This document shows, piece by piece, positions 8,293-17,180 of a DNA stretch of 64,000 nt. This DNA comes from Neorhizobium sp. JUb45 (GTDB lineage: Bacteria; Pseudomonadota; Alphaproteobacteria; Rhizobiales; Rhizobiaceae): positions 1,116,001 through 1,180,000 of the forward strand of contig NZ_SLYW01000002.1 of assembly GCF_004343585.1 (NCBI RefSeq). The letters run 5' to 3'. The translations under genes and the position numbers were made by a program. The notes beneath the pieces are model-generated. The model was not told where the DNA came from, made no database searches, and saw nothing but the letters and a program-made list of their open reading frames with translations. Numbering within the stretch: position 1 is the first letter of the stretch; every line of letters begins with the position of its first letter.

Positions 8293-11200
8293 TCAGTGCG
8301 CCGTCGTGCCGGGCTTGTCTTCGCTCTTGCTGGCTTCCAGCGGTTCCTTGCGGGCGTCCTTGGAGAACAGCCGCATGATGAACACGTAGAAGACCGGGAC
8401 GAAGAAGATCGCCAGGATGGTGGCGGAGATCATGCCGCCGAGAACGCCGGTACCGATGGCGTTCTGGCTGGCGGCGCTGGCGCCGGTGGCGATTGCCATC
8501 GGGACAACACCGAGCGTGAAGGCAAGCGACGTCATCAGGATCGGGCGGAAGCGCAGATGCGCTGCCTCGACGGTAGCATCATAGACGCTGCGGCCTTCGG
8601 CACGCAGGTCCTTGGCGAACTCGATGATCAGGATGGCGTTCTTTGCCGACAGGCCGATGATGGTGATCAGGCCGACGAGGAAGTAGACGTCGTTCGGCAT
8701 GTCGCGGATCATCACCGCAGCGACCGAGCCGATAACGCCGAGCGGCACGACGAGCATGACCGACAACGGGATCGACCAGCTTTCATACAGCGCCGACAGA
8801 AGCAGGAAGACGAACAGGATGGACAGCGCGATCAGCGCCGGCGCCTGTGAGCCCGACTGAATTTCCTGCAACGACTGGCCCGTCCACTCGTAACCGAAAC
8901 CGGACGGCAGCTGGTCGGCGAGACGCTCCATTTCGGCGATCGCGTCACCCGAGGAATAGCCCGGACCGGCCTGGCCGGCGATACGGATCGAGGGATAACC
9001 GTTGTAGCCGATCACCTGCGAGGGGCCACGCACCCATTCGGCAGTCGCAAAGGAGGACATCGGCACCATGCCGCCGCTGGCGTTGCGAACGTTCAGCTTC
9101 AGAAGGTCGTCGGTCTTCATGCGCTGGTTGCCTTCCGCCTGAACGGTGACGCGCTGCATGCGGCCGTTATTCGGGAAGTCGTTCACGTAGGACGAGCCGA
9201 GGTTGGCGGTGATGGTGGAGTTGATGTCCGCGAAGGTAACGCCGAATGTGTTGGCCTTTTCGCGGTCGATCAGCAGGTTGACCTGTGCGGCGTCGGGCAT
9301 GCCTTCGATACGCAGGCCGGCAAGGATGGGGCTCTTGCCCGCTTCCGCCATCAACTGATCACGTGCTGCACCCAGTGCCGTCTGACCCTGACCGGAACGG
9401 TCCTGCAGACGGAAGGTGAAGCCGGACGAGTTGCCGAGACCCTGGATAGGCGGCGGCGACAGCGAGAAGGCGATGGCATCACGCAGGCCAAAAATCTGGC
9501 TGTTGATACGTCCCGCAAGGGCATCGGCGGAGTCTTCCGGACCGCGCTCGTCCCAGTCCTTCAGGGTGATGAAGGCAAGGCCGGCATTCTGGCCGGAACC
9601 CGAGAAGGAGAAGCCGTTGATGGCGATGATACGCTCGACGGCCTTTTCCTTCAGCGCGATCTTCTCGATCTGCGAAATGACTTCCGTGGTGCGGTCGGTG
9701 CTGGCTTCAGCCGGCGCCTGAACGTCGACGATCAGGAAGCCCTGGTCTTCGTTGGGCAGGAACGAGCTCGGAAGCTGCGTGTAAGCCCAGCCGAGGCCGA
9801 CCAGCAGTGCGACATAGATGATCATGAAGCGACCGGAGCGCTTGATGAGCTTGCCAACACCGCCAGAATAACCGTGCGACGCCTTGTCGAAGCCGCGGTT
9901 GAACATCCCGAACAAGCCCTTCTTGTCGTGATGATCATCGGCAACTGGCTTGAGGAAGGAGGCGCACAGCGCCGGTGTCAGAGAGAGCGCGAGGAACCCC
10001 GAGAACAGGATCGATACGACCATGGTCAGCGAGAACTGCTGGTAGATGATGCCGACGGCGCCGGGGAAAAAGGCCATCGGGATGAACACGGCCGACAGGA
10101 CCATGGTGATGCCGATAATGGCGCCGGAAATCTGGCCCATCGCCTTTTTCGTCGCTTCCTTCGGCGACAGCTTTTCCTCCGCCATGATGCGTTCGACGTT
10201 TTCGACGACGACGATGGCGTCATCGACGAGAATGCCGATCGCCAGAACCATGGCGAACATCGTCAGCACGTTGATCGAGAACCCGGCGACGAACATGATC
10301 GCGCAGGTGCCGAGCAAGGCTACCGGCACGACCAGCGCCGGGATGACGGTGTAGCGAAAATTCTGCAGGAAGATGAACATCACCACGAAAACGAGGATCA
10401 TCGCCTCGATCAGGGTGTGAATGACCTTTTCGATGGATACTTCCACGAACGGGCTGGTGTCATACGGAATTTCGTATTCGACGCCCGAGGGGAAATATTC
10501 CTTCAGTTCTTCCATGATCTGCTTGACGCCTTCCGACGTCGCAAGCGCATTGCCGGTCGGCGACAGCTGCACACCGATCGCCGCGCTCGGCTTACCGTTG
10601 AGGCGAGACGAGAAGTTGTAGCTTTCCGCACCCACTTCGATGCGGGCAACGTCGCGCAGACGAACCGACGAGCCGTCAGGGTTGGCGCGCAGAACGATCG
10701 CACCGAACTGTTCAGGATCGGTCAGCTGGCCCTGAACGTTGATCGTCGCGGAAATCTGCTGGCCGATCGGGTTCGGGGTGGCGCCGATACGACCGGCAGC
10801 AACCTGAGCATTCTGTGCGGTGATCGCGGCGGTGACGTCGGCGGCAGTCAGGCTCAAGCCGACCATCTTGTCCGGGTCCATCCAGATACGCATGGAGCGC
10901 TGGCTGGCGAACAGCTGGGCCGAGCCGACGCCCGGCACGCGGCGGATTTCGCCGATGACGTTGCGCTGCAGATAGTCACCGAGGCCGATAGCGTCCGTCT
11001 GGCCGTCCGTCGAGGTGAGCGACACGACCATCAGGAACGAGGTGCCGGCCTGTTCGACGCGCAACCCTTGAGAGGTCACGGCGCTCGGCAGGCGCGGTTC
11101 GGCGCGGGCGATGCGGTTCTGCACTTCGACCTGGGCTTCACCGATATTGGTGCCGGGCGCGAACGTGACGTTGATCGACACGCGGCCGGAGGATTCCGAC

Positions 11201-11442
11201 TGCGATTCGAAGTAGATCAGGCCCGGAACACCGTTCAGTTCCTCTTCGATCGGGCGTGTCACGCCCTGATAGATGTCTTCGGGCGAAGCACCCGGATAGT
11301 TTGTGGAAACGGTAATCTGCGGCGGTGCGACATTCGGATACTGCGCAATCGGCAGCATTGGAATGGTGATCACACCCGCCAGCATGATGAAGATTGCGAC
11401 GACCCACGCAAAGATGGGCCTGTCGATAAAGAAACGTGCCAT
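8293..11442 (-). CDS. acrB: RND multidrug efflux transporter, AcrB/MexB (HAE1) type
   Basis: The product is a 1,049-residue inner-membrane proton/drug antiporter, full length for the HAE1 family. It begins with MARFFIDRPIFAWVVAIFIM, the family N-terminus. The paired aspartates of the proton relay are visible in AIGILVDDAIVVVENVERIM in TM4, and the characteristic segment GLSAKNAILIIEFAKDL is present in the second half. It works as a trimer with the periplasmic adaptor AcrA, encoded 12 bp upstream, and an outer-membrane TolC-type channel not encoded here. The acrA stop codon overlaps an AAGGA ribosome site, which suggests coupled translation. The substrate range cannot be told from the sequence. 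Confidence 0.95.
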   Translation of the reverse strand: MARFFIDRPIFAWVVAIFIMLAGVITIPMLPIAQYPNVAPPQITVSTNYPGASPEDIYQGVTRPIEEELNGVPGLIYFESQSESSGRVSINVTFAPGTNIGEAQVEVQNRIARAEPRLPSAVTSQGLRVEQAGTSFLMVVSLTSTDGQTDAIGLGDYLQRNVIGEIRRVPGVGSAQLFASQRSMRIWMDPDKMVGLSLTAADVTAAITAQNAQVAAGRIGATPNPIGQQISATINVQGQLTDPEQFGAIVLRANPDGSSVRLRDVARIEVGAESYNFSSRLNGKPSAAIGVQLSPTGNALATSEGVKQIMEELKEYFPSGVEYEIPYDTSPFVEVSIEKVIHTLIEAMILVFVVMFIFLQNFRYTVIPALVVPVALLGTCAIMFVAGFSINVLTMFAMVLAIGILVDDAIVVVENVERIMAEEKLSPKEATKKAMGQISGAIIGITMVLSAVFIPMAFFPGAVGIIYQQFSLTMVVSILFSGFLALSLTPALCASFLKPVADDHHDKKGLFGMFNRGFDKASHGYSGGVGKLIKRSGRFMIIYVALLVGLGWAYTQLPSSFLPNEDQGFLIVDVQAPAEASTDRTTEVISQIEKIALKEKAVERIIAINGFSFSGSGQNAGLAFITLKDWDERGPEDSADALAGRINSQIFGLRDAIAFSLSPPPIQGLGNSSGFTFRLQDRSGQGQTALGAARDQLMAEAGKSPILAGLRIEGMPDAAQVNLLIDREKANTFGVTFADINSTITANLGSSYVNDFPNNGRMQRVTVQAEGNQRMKTDDLLKLNVRNASGGMVPMSSFATAEWVRGPSQVIGYNGYPSIRIAGQAGPGYSSGDAIAEMERLADQLPSGFGYEWTGQSLQEIQSGSQAPALIALSILFVFLLLSALYESWSIPLSVMLVVPLGVIGSVAAVMIRDMPNDVYFLVGLITIIGLSAKNAILIIEFAKDLRAEGRSVYDATVEAAHLRFRPILMTSLAFTLGVVPMAIATGASAASQNAIGTGVLGGMISATILAIFFVPVFYVFIMRLFSKDARKEPLEASKSEDKPGTTAH

Positions 11443-11454
11443 GAAACCGGGTCC

Positions 11455-12663
11455 TTACTGCTTCGCGGGCTCAGCCGGCTTTTCGGCGTTGTTATCCGGC
11501 GCGGCTTCTTCCGTTGCCGGCTTTTCCGGCGACCAGGGCTGCGGCTTGACGGTGGCGCCGGGCCCGGTCTTCTGGAAACCGTCGGCGATGACGCGGTCGC
11601 CAGCCTTCAGGCCGGCGGAAATGACCCAGCGTTCGCCGAGTGCACGACCGACCGTGACCGGGCGCTGCTCGACCTTGTCTTCGGCGCCGACAACGAGAAG
11701 GCTTGCCTTGCCGCCGGCATCACGCTGGATGGCCTGCTGCGGCACGGCGAAGGTGTCGCGCTCGAGACCCTGTTCGATCTGCACGCGGACATACATGCCC
11801 GGCAGAAGATCGCCGTCCGGGTTGGGGAATTCACCACGTAAGGTGACCTGACCGGTCGTCTCGTCAACGGCGGCTTCGGAGAACAGCAGGCGGCCGTCCT
11901 GCGGATACTTGCTGCCATCGTCGAGCATCAGCTGTGCCTTGGCCTCATTGGGGCCGGTCATCAGCTTGCCGTTCTGCAGGGCACGGCGCAGGCGCACGAG
12001 ATCGGCGGCCGGCTGGGTAAAGTCGGCATAGATCGGGTCGAGCTGCTGGATGGTGGCGAGATTTTCAGAACCGGTCGAGCTAACCAGTGCGCCTTCGGTA
12101 ATCAGCGCACGGCCGATGCGGCCGGAGATTGGCGCGGTCACATTGGCATATTGCAGGCTGAGCTTTGCCGAGGCGACACCGGCGCGGGCGACAGATACCT
12201 GGGCATCGGCCTGTGCGAGCTGGGCGATGGCGGTGTCGAATTCCGCGCGGGATGCAACGTTGGACTTGCTCAGCTGGGTCTGGCGGTCGGCCGTCTGGCG
12301 GGCCTGCAGCTGCTGTGCCTCGGCGCTGCGCAGTGTCGCTTCGGCGCGGTCGAGTTCTACCTGGAACGGTGCCGGGTCAATGCGATAGAGCACATCGCCT
12401 TCCTTGACCAGCGAGCCCTGCTCGAACACACGCTCGACGATAATGCCCGAAACGCGTGGGCGCACTTCGGCAAGACGCGTCGGGGCGATGCGGCCCGGCA
12501 GATCGCTGTTGATCGGCAGCGTTTCGGGCTGCACGGTGATGACGCCGACGGCAGACGGTGGGCGGGCAGGGGGCGCCCCCGCCGCCTGATCTTCCTTCTG
12601 ACAGGCGGCAAGAACGGAAAGGCTGGCAACCAACAGACCAGCGACGGGCAGTTTCATTCGCAT
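11455..12663 (-). CDS. acrA: RND efflux periplasmic adaptor lipoprotein (AcrA/MexA)
   Basis: The product is a membrane-fusion protein of about 402 residues. The N-terminus MRMKLPVAGLLVASLSVLAAC is a lipoprotein signal with Cys as the acylation site. The barrel-sandwich and lipoyl half-motifs (RPRVSGIIVERVFEQGSLV and ITAPISGRIGRALITEGALV-like) flank an alpha-helical hairpin rich in Ala and Gln. A beta-barrel and membrane-proximal domain follow, and the C-terminus is a Pro/Ala/Glu tail. The start at 12663 is chosen because GGGG lies seven bases upstream; an in-frame ATG at 12675 lies closer to the operator with a poorer site. It heads the acrA-acrB-tetR operon and links AcrB to an outer-membrane channel. 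Confidence 0.93.
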   Translation of the reverse strand: MRMKLPVAGLLVASLSVLAACQKEDQAAGAPPARPPSAVGVITVQPETLPINSDLPGRIAPTRLAEVRPRVSGIIVERVFEQGSLVKEGDVLYRIDPAPFQVELDRAEATLRSAEAQQLQARQTADRQTQLSKSNVASRAEFDTAIAQLAQADAQVSVARAGVASAKLSLQYANVTAPISGRIGRALITEGALVSSTGSENLATIQQLDPIYADFTQPAADLVRLRRALQNGKLMTGPNEAKAQLMLDDGSKYPQDGRLLFSEAAVDETTGQVTLRGEFPNPDGDLLPGMYVRVQIEQGLERDTFAVPQQAIQRDAGGKASLLVVGAEDKVEQRPVTVGRALGERWVISAGLKAGDRVIADGFQKTGPGATVKPQPWSPEKPATEEAAPDNNAEKPAEPAKQ

Positions 12664-12690
12664 AGAGAACCCCATGGACCCAAAGACGGC

Positions 12691-12730
12691 AATTTACATA
12701 CGTGTTAGTCTGTATGTAAAATTGCTGCAA
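12691..12730 (-). promoter_or_regulatory. AcrR-type operator overlapping the acrA promoter
   Basis: The inverted repeat TTTACATAC (12693-12701) and GTATGTAAA (12712-12720), with a 10-bp spacer, resembles the E. coli AcrR operator (arms TACATAC/GTATGTA). A candidate promoter lies within it on the minus strand: TTGCAG (12725-12730), 17 bp, TAACAC (12702-12707), so the -10 box sits between the two arms. A repressor bound here would block polymerase. The promoter call is weaker than the operator call. Confidence 0.7.
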
Positions 12731-12910
12731 GGCAACATTTGCGTGATGTCAAGTTTACGGCAGGCAGACAGGCGCCTGCGGCTTGGCGGGTTTTGTGCTC
12801 GCCAAGGCGTGGCGAGGCAACGCCGAACCTGCCGGTTCGGTTCCACTGCGACAAAATTGCGCGGCTTGTTTTGCTGAGACGTGAAGGATTTGGGCCGATC
12901 GGGCGCGATC
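12731..12910. repeat. Intergenic stretch with overlapping hairpins upstream of the acrA promoter
   Basis: Three short stems lie here. CTTGGCG (12782-12788) pairs with CGCCAAG (12800-12806). CTCGCCA (12798-12804) pairs with TGGCGAG (12810-12816) and competes with the first. CCGAACC (12823-12829) pairs with GGTTCGG (12834-12840). The block follows the DUF922 gene on the minus strand and may form its 3' end. No T-run is seen. Confidence 0.35.
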
Positions 12911-13543
12911 TTACTGCGCCGAAACACCCCTGTTTTTCAAAACACGCATGATGCGGCTGTCGAAATTCTTCGATTCGACCGCATCGAAACGCACCTGTTC
13001 GCGGTCATGCGAATCGATCGCCTCGCGGCTGATCTCGCCGACGCGCTTTTCGAGGATATCGCAGTCGCGGGCCGGGCGAATGGCCAGCAGCCGTGCTTCC
13101 AGAGTGCGTGCGTGCGTGCGGGCAATTTCGGCGTGGCGTTCCTCATGGCGTTTGATATCTGCCGAAAGCGCATCCCAGATCGATGCCAGCGTGCCGGATG
13201 CCGCGCCGCGATTGCGCCAGCGTGGCAGGATGATGTGGGTGCGCACCGTGACCTTGACAGCGCCGATGGAACAACGGCCGCCGCGTTCCACATAGCTGAC
13301 TTCACCGCCGAACTTGATCTCGGTCGCGCCGGGATGCCGGGCACCGGTATGGCGGGTCAGCGGGCCGCGACGTTCCAGTTCGGCGTCGAGATCTTCTGCT
13401 GTCTTGCCGCCGATCGAGAAATAGGAATAGGTCTTGGTGACGACTGGCTGCGCGGCAAGCGGTGCCGTCAGCGCCAGCAGGATCGTCAACGTCGTTGCTG
13501 ATTTGAGGACCGGCACCCGGGGCGAACGGCGAAAGCTGCGCAT
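12911..13543 (-). CDS. DUF922 family secreted putative Zn-dependent protease
   Basis: The product is a 210-residue exported protein. The N-terminus has basic residues, then the hydrophobic stretch ATTLTILLALTAPLAA, a cleavable signal peptide. The mature part begins with YSYFSIGGKTAEDLDAEL, the hallmark start of DUF922 proteins, and contains HEERHAEIA, an HExxH-like metal motif. The family is predicted to be metallopeptidases, but no activity is established that I know of. ATG 13543 is chosen because the signal peptide starts there; the upstream extension is unlike a protein. It is divergent from folP with about 110 bp between starts. Confidence 0.82.
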   Translation of the reverse strand: MRSFRRSPRVPVLKSATTLTILLALTAPLAAQPVVTKTYSYFSIGGKTAEDLDAELERRGPLTRHTGARHPGATEIKFGGEVSYVERGGRCSIGAVKVTVRTHIILPRWRNRGAASGTLASIWDALSADIKRHEERHAEIARTHARTLEARLLAIRPARDCDILEKRVGEISREAIDSHDREQVRFDAVESKNFDSRIMRVLKNRGVSAQ

Positions 13544-13653
13544 CAATGGTATTCTCGGGTGCTGGCAGATTGAACTGGCGCAAAGCTTGGGGCATAGCCC
13601 ACCCGAGCGCAACAGAAGCCACGCAATTTCACGTGTACAAAGCAAGGATTGGG

Positions 13654-14559
13654 ATGACCGTGAGTCTCCTCGGCAACAACGTTTCCGGCAATGGCGTCTG
13701 GCAGGTCGGTCATGGTCGGTCGCTGGATCTGGCCACGAGCGGCCATCTGATGGCGATCGTCAACGTGACGCCCGACAGCTTTTCCGATGGCGGCCGGCAC
13801 GACAATGTCGATGCGGCAGTGGCGCATGCCAAGGCCTGCATCACTGAGGGTGCCGTCATCATCGATATCGGCGGCGAATCGACACGGCCGGGTGCCGAAC
13901 CGGTGAGCGAAGCGGAAGAACAGCGCCGCGTGTTGCCGGTGATCGAGCGCCTCGCGGCGGAAACCGATGCGTTGATTTCGATCGATACCTATCGCGGAGC
14001 CACCGCGTCGGCGGCCGTGAACGCCGGGGCGCATATCATCAATGACGTCTATGGCCTCAGCCACGATCCGTCGATTGCCGACATCGCGGCGAAAACCGGC
14101 GCGGGCCTCTGCATCATGCATACCGGTCGCGGTCGCGAGGCGGAGAAGCTGCCGGATGTGATCGAGGACCAGTTCCTGTTTTTCAGAAATGCGCTTCGGA
14201 TCGCCGATGCGGCTGGCGTGGCGCGCGAAAAAATCATGCTCGATCCGGGTTTCGGATTTGCCAAGACCCGCGAAGACGAAGCCGAACTGATGGCGCGGTT
14301 TGCCGAACTGCATGCGCTGGACCTGCCGCTCCTGATCGGCACCTCGCGCAAGCGCTTCATCGGTGCGATGACCGGCCGCGAGCGTGCGGACGAGCGCGAC
14401 GTCGGAACTGCGGCGACGACCGCCGTTCTGAGGCTGGCGGGCGCGCATGTTTTCAGGGTTCATAACGTGGCTGCCAATCGCGATGCGCTTCGCGTGGCGG
14501 ATGCGATTCTTTTGGCAGCGAAAGCCGGAAACCGGGATAGCGTGGAGACAAGGCCATGA
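13654..14559 (+). CDS. folP: Dihydropteroate synthase
   Basis: The enzyme condenses 6-hydroxymethyl-7,8-dihydropterin pyrophosphate with p-aminobenzoate to give dihydropteroate in cytoplasmic folate synthesis; it is the sulfonamide target. The 301-residue product is a TIM barrel with both family signatures visible: MAIVNVTPDSFSDGG and DIGGESTRPGA. SIDTYR, NDVYG, LDPGFGFAKT and GTSRKRF follow. ATG 13654 has AAGGATTGGG before it; a longer frame upstream has no such support. Its stop overlaps the folB start (ATGA), so folP-folB-folK is an operon. Confidence 0.95.
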   Translation: MTVSLLGNNVSGNGVWQVGHGRSLDLATSGHLMAIVNVTPDSFSDGGRHDNVDAAVAHAKACITEGAVIIDIGGESTRPGAEPVSEAEEQRRVLPVIERLAAETDALISIDTYRGATASAAVNAGAHIINDVYGLSHDPSIADIAAKTGAGLCIMHTGRGREAEKLPDVIEDQFLFFRNALRIADAAGVAREKIMLDPGFGFAKTREDEAELMARFAELHALDLPLLIGTSRKRFIGAMTGRERADERDVGTAATTAVLRLAGAHVFRVHNVAANRDALRVADAILLAAKAGNRDSVETRP

Positions 14560-14921
14560 CGCTCTATACGATCTATCTGAAAAACTGTTCGTTCTTCGCC
14601 CGCCACGGCGTGTTGAGCGAAGAAGAGCGGCTCGGCCAGCGCTTCTTCGTCGATGCCGAACTGGAGGTCGAGGGCGGCAAGGCGCTGCACACCGACGAGA
14701 TCGAAGACACCGTGCATTACGGCATCGCCTTTCAGGTGATCGAGGCGGTGGTGACCGGTCAGCGCCGTTATCTGATCGAGGCATTGGCGCAGGATATCGC
14801 GCTGGCTCTGTGCAAGCGTTTCCCGCAGATCAGGCGTGCCGCAATCGCCGTGCGCAAGCCGAGCGTGCCGATCCCCGGCATTCTCGACTATGTGGAGGTC
14901 CGTATTGACCACCGTCCCTGA
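14556..14921 (+). CDS. folB: Dihydroneopterin aldolase
   Basis: The enzyme converts 7,8-dihydroneopterin to 6-hydroxymethyl-7,8-dihydropterin and glycolaldehyde. The 121-residue product has the normal length. It starts YTIYLKNCSFFARHGVLSEE, with the FARHGV(L/F)xxE motif of the family, and ends in a pterin-binding region with KPSVPIPGILDYVEV. The catalytic Lys is likely the one in that KPSVPIPG motif. It overlaps folP by 4 bp and folK by 17 bp, so the three genes are translationally tied. Confidence 0.94.
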   Translation: MTLYTIYLKNCSFFARHGVLSEEERLGQRFFVDAELEVEGGKALHTDEIEDTVHYGIAFQVIEAVVTGQRRYLIEALAQDIALALCKRFPQIRRAAIAVRKPSVPIPGILDYVEVRIDHRP

Positions 14922-15426
14922 CAACGTCTGGAGCAAGGCGACGCTCGGGCTCGGCGGCAATATCGGCGATCCTAAGGCGGCGATGGCGCAGGCGCTGCGC
15001 CTGCTCGACGGTCGTGACGACTGTCGTGTGCTGGCCGTATCAAGACTTTACAGCACGCCGCCCTGGGGGAAGACCGATCAGGCGGACTTCTTCAACTGCT
15101 GTGCCCTGATCGAAACCACGCTCGCGCCGGAGGATCTGCTGGCGACGGGTCTGTCGATCGAAAAGACGATGAAGCGGGAGCGGCTGGAGCGCTGGGGGCC
15201 GCGCACCATCGATATCGATGTGCTGACTTACGGGGACGTGGAGAAGGATACGCAGCCGCTGCAACTGCCGCATCCGCGCATGACCGAGCGTGCCTTCGTG
15301 CTGATGCCGCTGGCCGATATCGCCGCAGATCTCATGATAAAGGGCAAGCCGGTATCATCCTGGCTCGCCCTTGCAGATGTCGGTGGAATATCCGTCGCGG
15401 ACGAAAGCCGCGACTGGTGGAGATGA
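14905..15426 (+). CDS. folK: 6-hydroxymethyl-7,8-dihydropterin pyrophosphokinase (TTG start)
   Basis: The enzyme transfers pyrophosphate from ATP to hydroxymethyldihydropterin, giving the substrate of FolP. The 173-residue product carries ATLGLGGNIGDP near the start and the HPPK signature RWGPRTIDIDVLTYGD, whose two Asp bind magnesium, followed by LPHPRMTERAFVLMPL. I choose TTG at 14905 because GGAGG lies six to seven bases upstream and homology begins immediately after it. The longer frame from 14836 reads through folB out of phase and is not protein-like. It ends 3 bp from a convergent gene. Confidence 0.93.
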   Translation: MTTVPDNVWSKATLGLGGNIGDPKAAMAQALRLLDGRDDCRVLAVSRLYSTPPWGKTDQADFFNCCALIETTLAPEDLLATGLSIEKTMKRERLERWGPRTIDIDVLTYGDVEKDTQPLQLPHPRMTERAFVLMPLADIAADLMIKGKPVSSWLALADVGGISVADESRDWWR

Positions 15427-15429
15427 AGA

Positions 15430-15984
15430 TCAGTTCTTGATCGAACCGACGGCCATCTGGTCGAGGTCGCGCGTCAGGGTCAGGCCGATGACCGGGATCA
15501 TCTGCTCCTCCACCTTCACCGAGATGGTGATGTTCATGTCGTTGTCGCTCTTCATGCTGGCAACCATGGCGCCGTTCAGCTTGGCGCGGTTTATGCCGAG
15601 AACGATGCGCTCGCCGTTGAGCGAGCCGGTGGTGATGTCGAGACCCTTGCCTTCGGCGCCATCCAGAAACTTGCCGGTATAACCCTTGGCCGTCTTGATG
15701 ATGGTGGCATTCATCGGCTGCTTGAAGACGCCGACGCGGCAGGTGCCGTCGAGTTTCAGGCCGGCGTCACCCTCTGAAGTCGCTGCACCGATGAGATTGC
15801 AGGTGAACTTGGTGCCCTTGTATTTTCCGGCGACGATTTCGCCGGGACCTTTCCAGGTGCCGGCGGCGCTTTCGAAAAAGACCTGATCGCGCGACGCAGC
15901 GCCAGCCTCGGGAGCCATCGCAACCGTGGCGACGGAGATGGCGACGGCAAAGCCACCGAACAGCGAAAAGATGCGCGAAACCAT
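15430..15984 (-). CDS. Conserved secreted hypothetical protein
   Basis: The product is a 184-residue protein with a clear signal peptide (hydrophobic core to about residue 24, likely cleavage after AGA-A near 30). The mature domain is beta-rich with a segment AGTWKGPGEIVAGKYKGTKF, then two Cys (TKFTCNL and LDGTCRV) that may form a disulfide in the periplasm. It shows no catalytic motif I recognise. Such proteins are common single-copy hypotheticals in Rhizobiaceae. It converges on folK with only 3 bp between stop codons and no visible terminator. Confidence 0.78.
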   Translation of the reverse strand: MVSRIFSLFGGFAVAISVATVAMAPEAGAASRDQVFFESAAGTWKGPGEIVAGKYKGTKFTCNLIGAATSEGDAGLKLDGTCRVGVFKQPMNATIIKTAKGYTGKFLDGAEGKGLDITTGSLNGERIVLGINRAKLNGAMVASMKSDNDMNITISVKVEEQMIPVIGLTLTRDLDQMAVGSIKN

Positions 15985-16076
15985 TCAAAAATTCCCTGGC
16001 AAAGGCCAACTGGTAGAGCCCGCAAATTAGCGGAGGATGGTTAATGAGTGGTTTCTTTTGCTGTTCGTCGGGTGTT

Positions 16077-17180
16077 TCACGCCGGGTCTTTTGGTTTCGA
16101 TGTGGCGACGATATCCCCCATGAAATCGCCTATTCCCGGCCGTTTCAGGGCTCGGAAGGGCAAAGGCCGGCACAGATCCATGGCGGCGATACCGATACGG
16201 GCGGTCAGCAATCCGTTGATCACGCCTTCACCGAGTCGGGTGGAAAGCCGGGCGGCCAGACCGTGTCCAAGCACCTGCTGGGCGATGCCGTCACCCACCG
16301 CAATCGAGCCGGTGACGGCAAGGTGCGCAATGACATCACGCAGCAGCCGGAACATGCCGAGCGTGCCGGGCCGGCCACCGTACAGTTCCGCCATGGCGCG
16401 CACCAGGCGCGACACTTCGAACAGCACATAGGCAAGATCGACCACGGCGCGCGGGCTGATGGCGGTGACGACCGAGACGCGTTTCGAGGCGGCGAGAATC
16501 AGCAGCCGCGCCTCGCGGTCGAGCGGCGTCATCAACTCGCGTTCCGCGAGGTCGAGGTAATGCGGGCCGTCGATGATCTCGTCCTTCGTCGCGTCCAATG
16601 CGGCACGGCCGCGCGCGGTCTCGGCGCGGTGTGACAGGATTGCGGTGAGGCGTGTGACGAGGGCGCGGGTCGATTTTGCGCCCGTTGCCGAGTCGGTGCC
16701 GGTCTCGATCGCGACAACATCGGCCTTGAGTGACTGTACGGCACCGATCCGCAACAGGCCCAGCACCTCGCGCGCCACAACGACGGCAAGCGCGGCCAGC
16801 GCGACGGAGAGAAGGCCGATGGCGGTGTAGCCGAGCCAGTCGGATCGGGAAAAAAGATCGCGGATGACGCTGTCTGCCCACAGGCCGAAGGCGAAGGAGG
16901 CGAACACACCAAAAGCACCTGCGGCGAGTTTGCCGAACGAAAAACCGTGGTGACGGGGCAGGGCGACAGGCACATTCGCGAGATCCGCGTCGGTGGCGCC
17001 GAGGAAGGGATCGTCGGCATCGGCCGTGGCGGTTATGCCATCGTCAAAACTGCGCGGCGGGCGGCTGGCGGCTAACGGAAGATCGCGCTCGCTTTCGACC
17101 GTAAACGCCGTCGGGCGACGGCGCGGCGTGTCGGAGGATGGTGATGCCGGGGGCTTGCTGTGTTCGTCGGATGGGGTCAT
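16077..17180 (-). CDS. YcjF/TIGR01620-family inner-membrane protein (UPF0283)
   Basis: The product is a 367-residue protein. A polar N-terminal region of about 100 residues is followed by two close membrane segments (FGKLAAGAFGVFASFAFGLWA and GYTAIGLLSVALAALAVVVA). A C-terminal DUF697-like domain contains ARIGIAAMDLCRPLPF and the motif PGIGDFMGDI. The family is always paired with a YcjX-type NTPase, and here its ATG overlaps the ycjX stop codon (ATGA, 17177-17180). In enterobacteria the pair is stress-induced; its biochemical role is not settled. Confidence 0.88.
   Translation of the reverse strand: MTPSDEHSKPPASPSSDTPRRRPTAFTVESERDLPLAASRPPRSFDDGITATADADDPFLGATDADLANVPVALPRHHGFSFGKLAAGAFGVFASFAFGLWADSVIRDLFSRSDWLGYTAIGLLSVALAALAVVVAREVLGLLRIGAVQSLKADVVAIETGTDSATGAKSTRALVTRLTAILSHRAETARGRAALDATKDEIIDGPHYLDLAERELMTPLDREARLLILAASKRVSVVTAISPRAVVDLAYVLFEVSRLVRAMAELYGGRPGTLGMFRLLRDVIAHLAVTGSIAVGDGIAQQVLGHGLAARLSTRLGEGVINGLLTARIGIAAMDLCRPLPFRALKRPGIGDFMGDIVATSKPKDPA

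Noticed and set aside
9874..11841. A 655-codon plus-strand frame across acrA and acrB
   Set aside because: It is antisense to two well-recognised genes and rich in His, Arg and Asp, as expected of a shadow frame.
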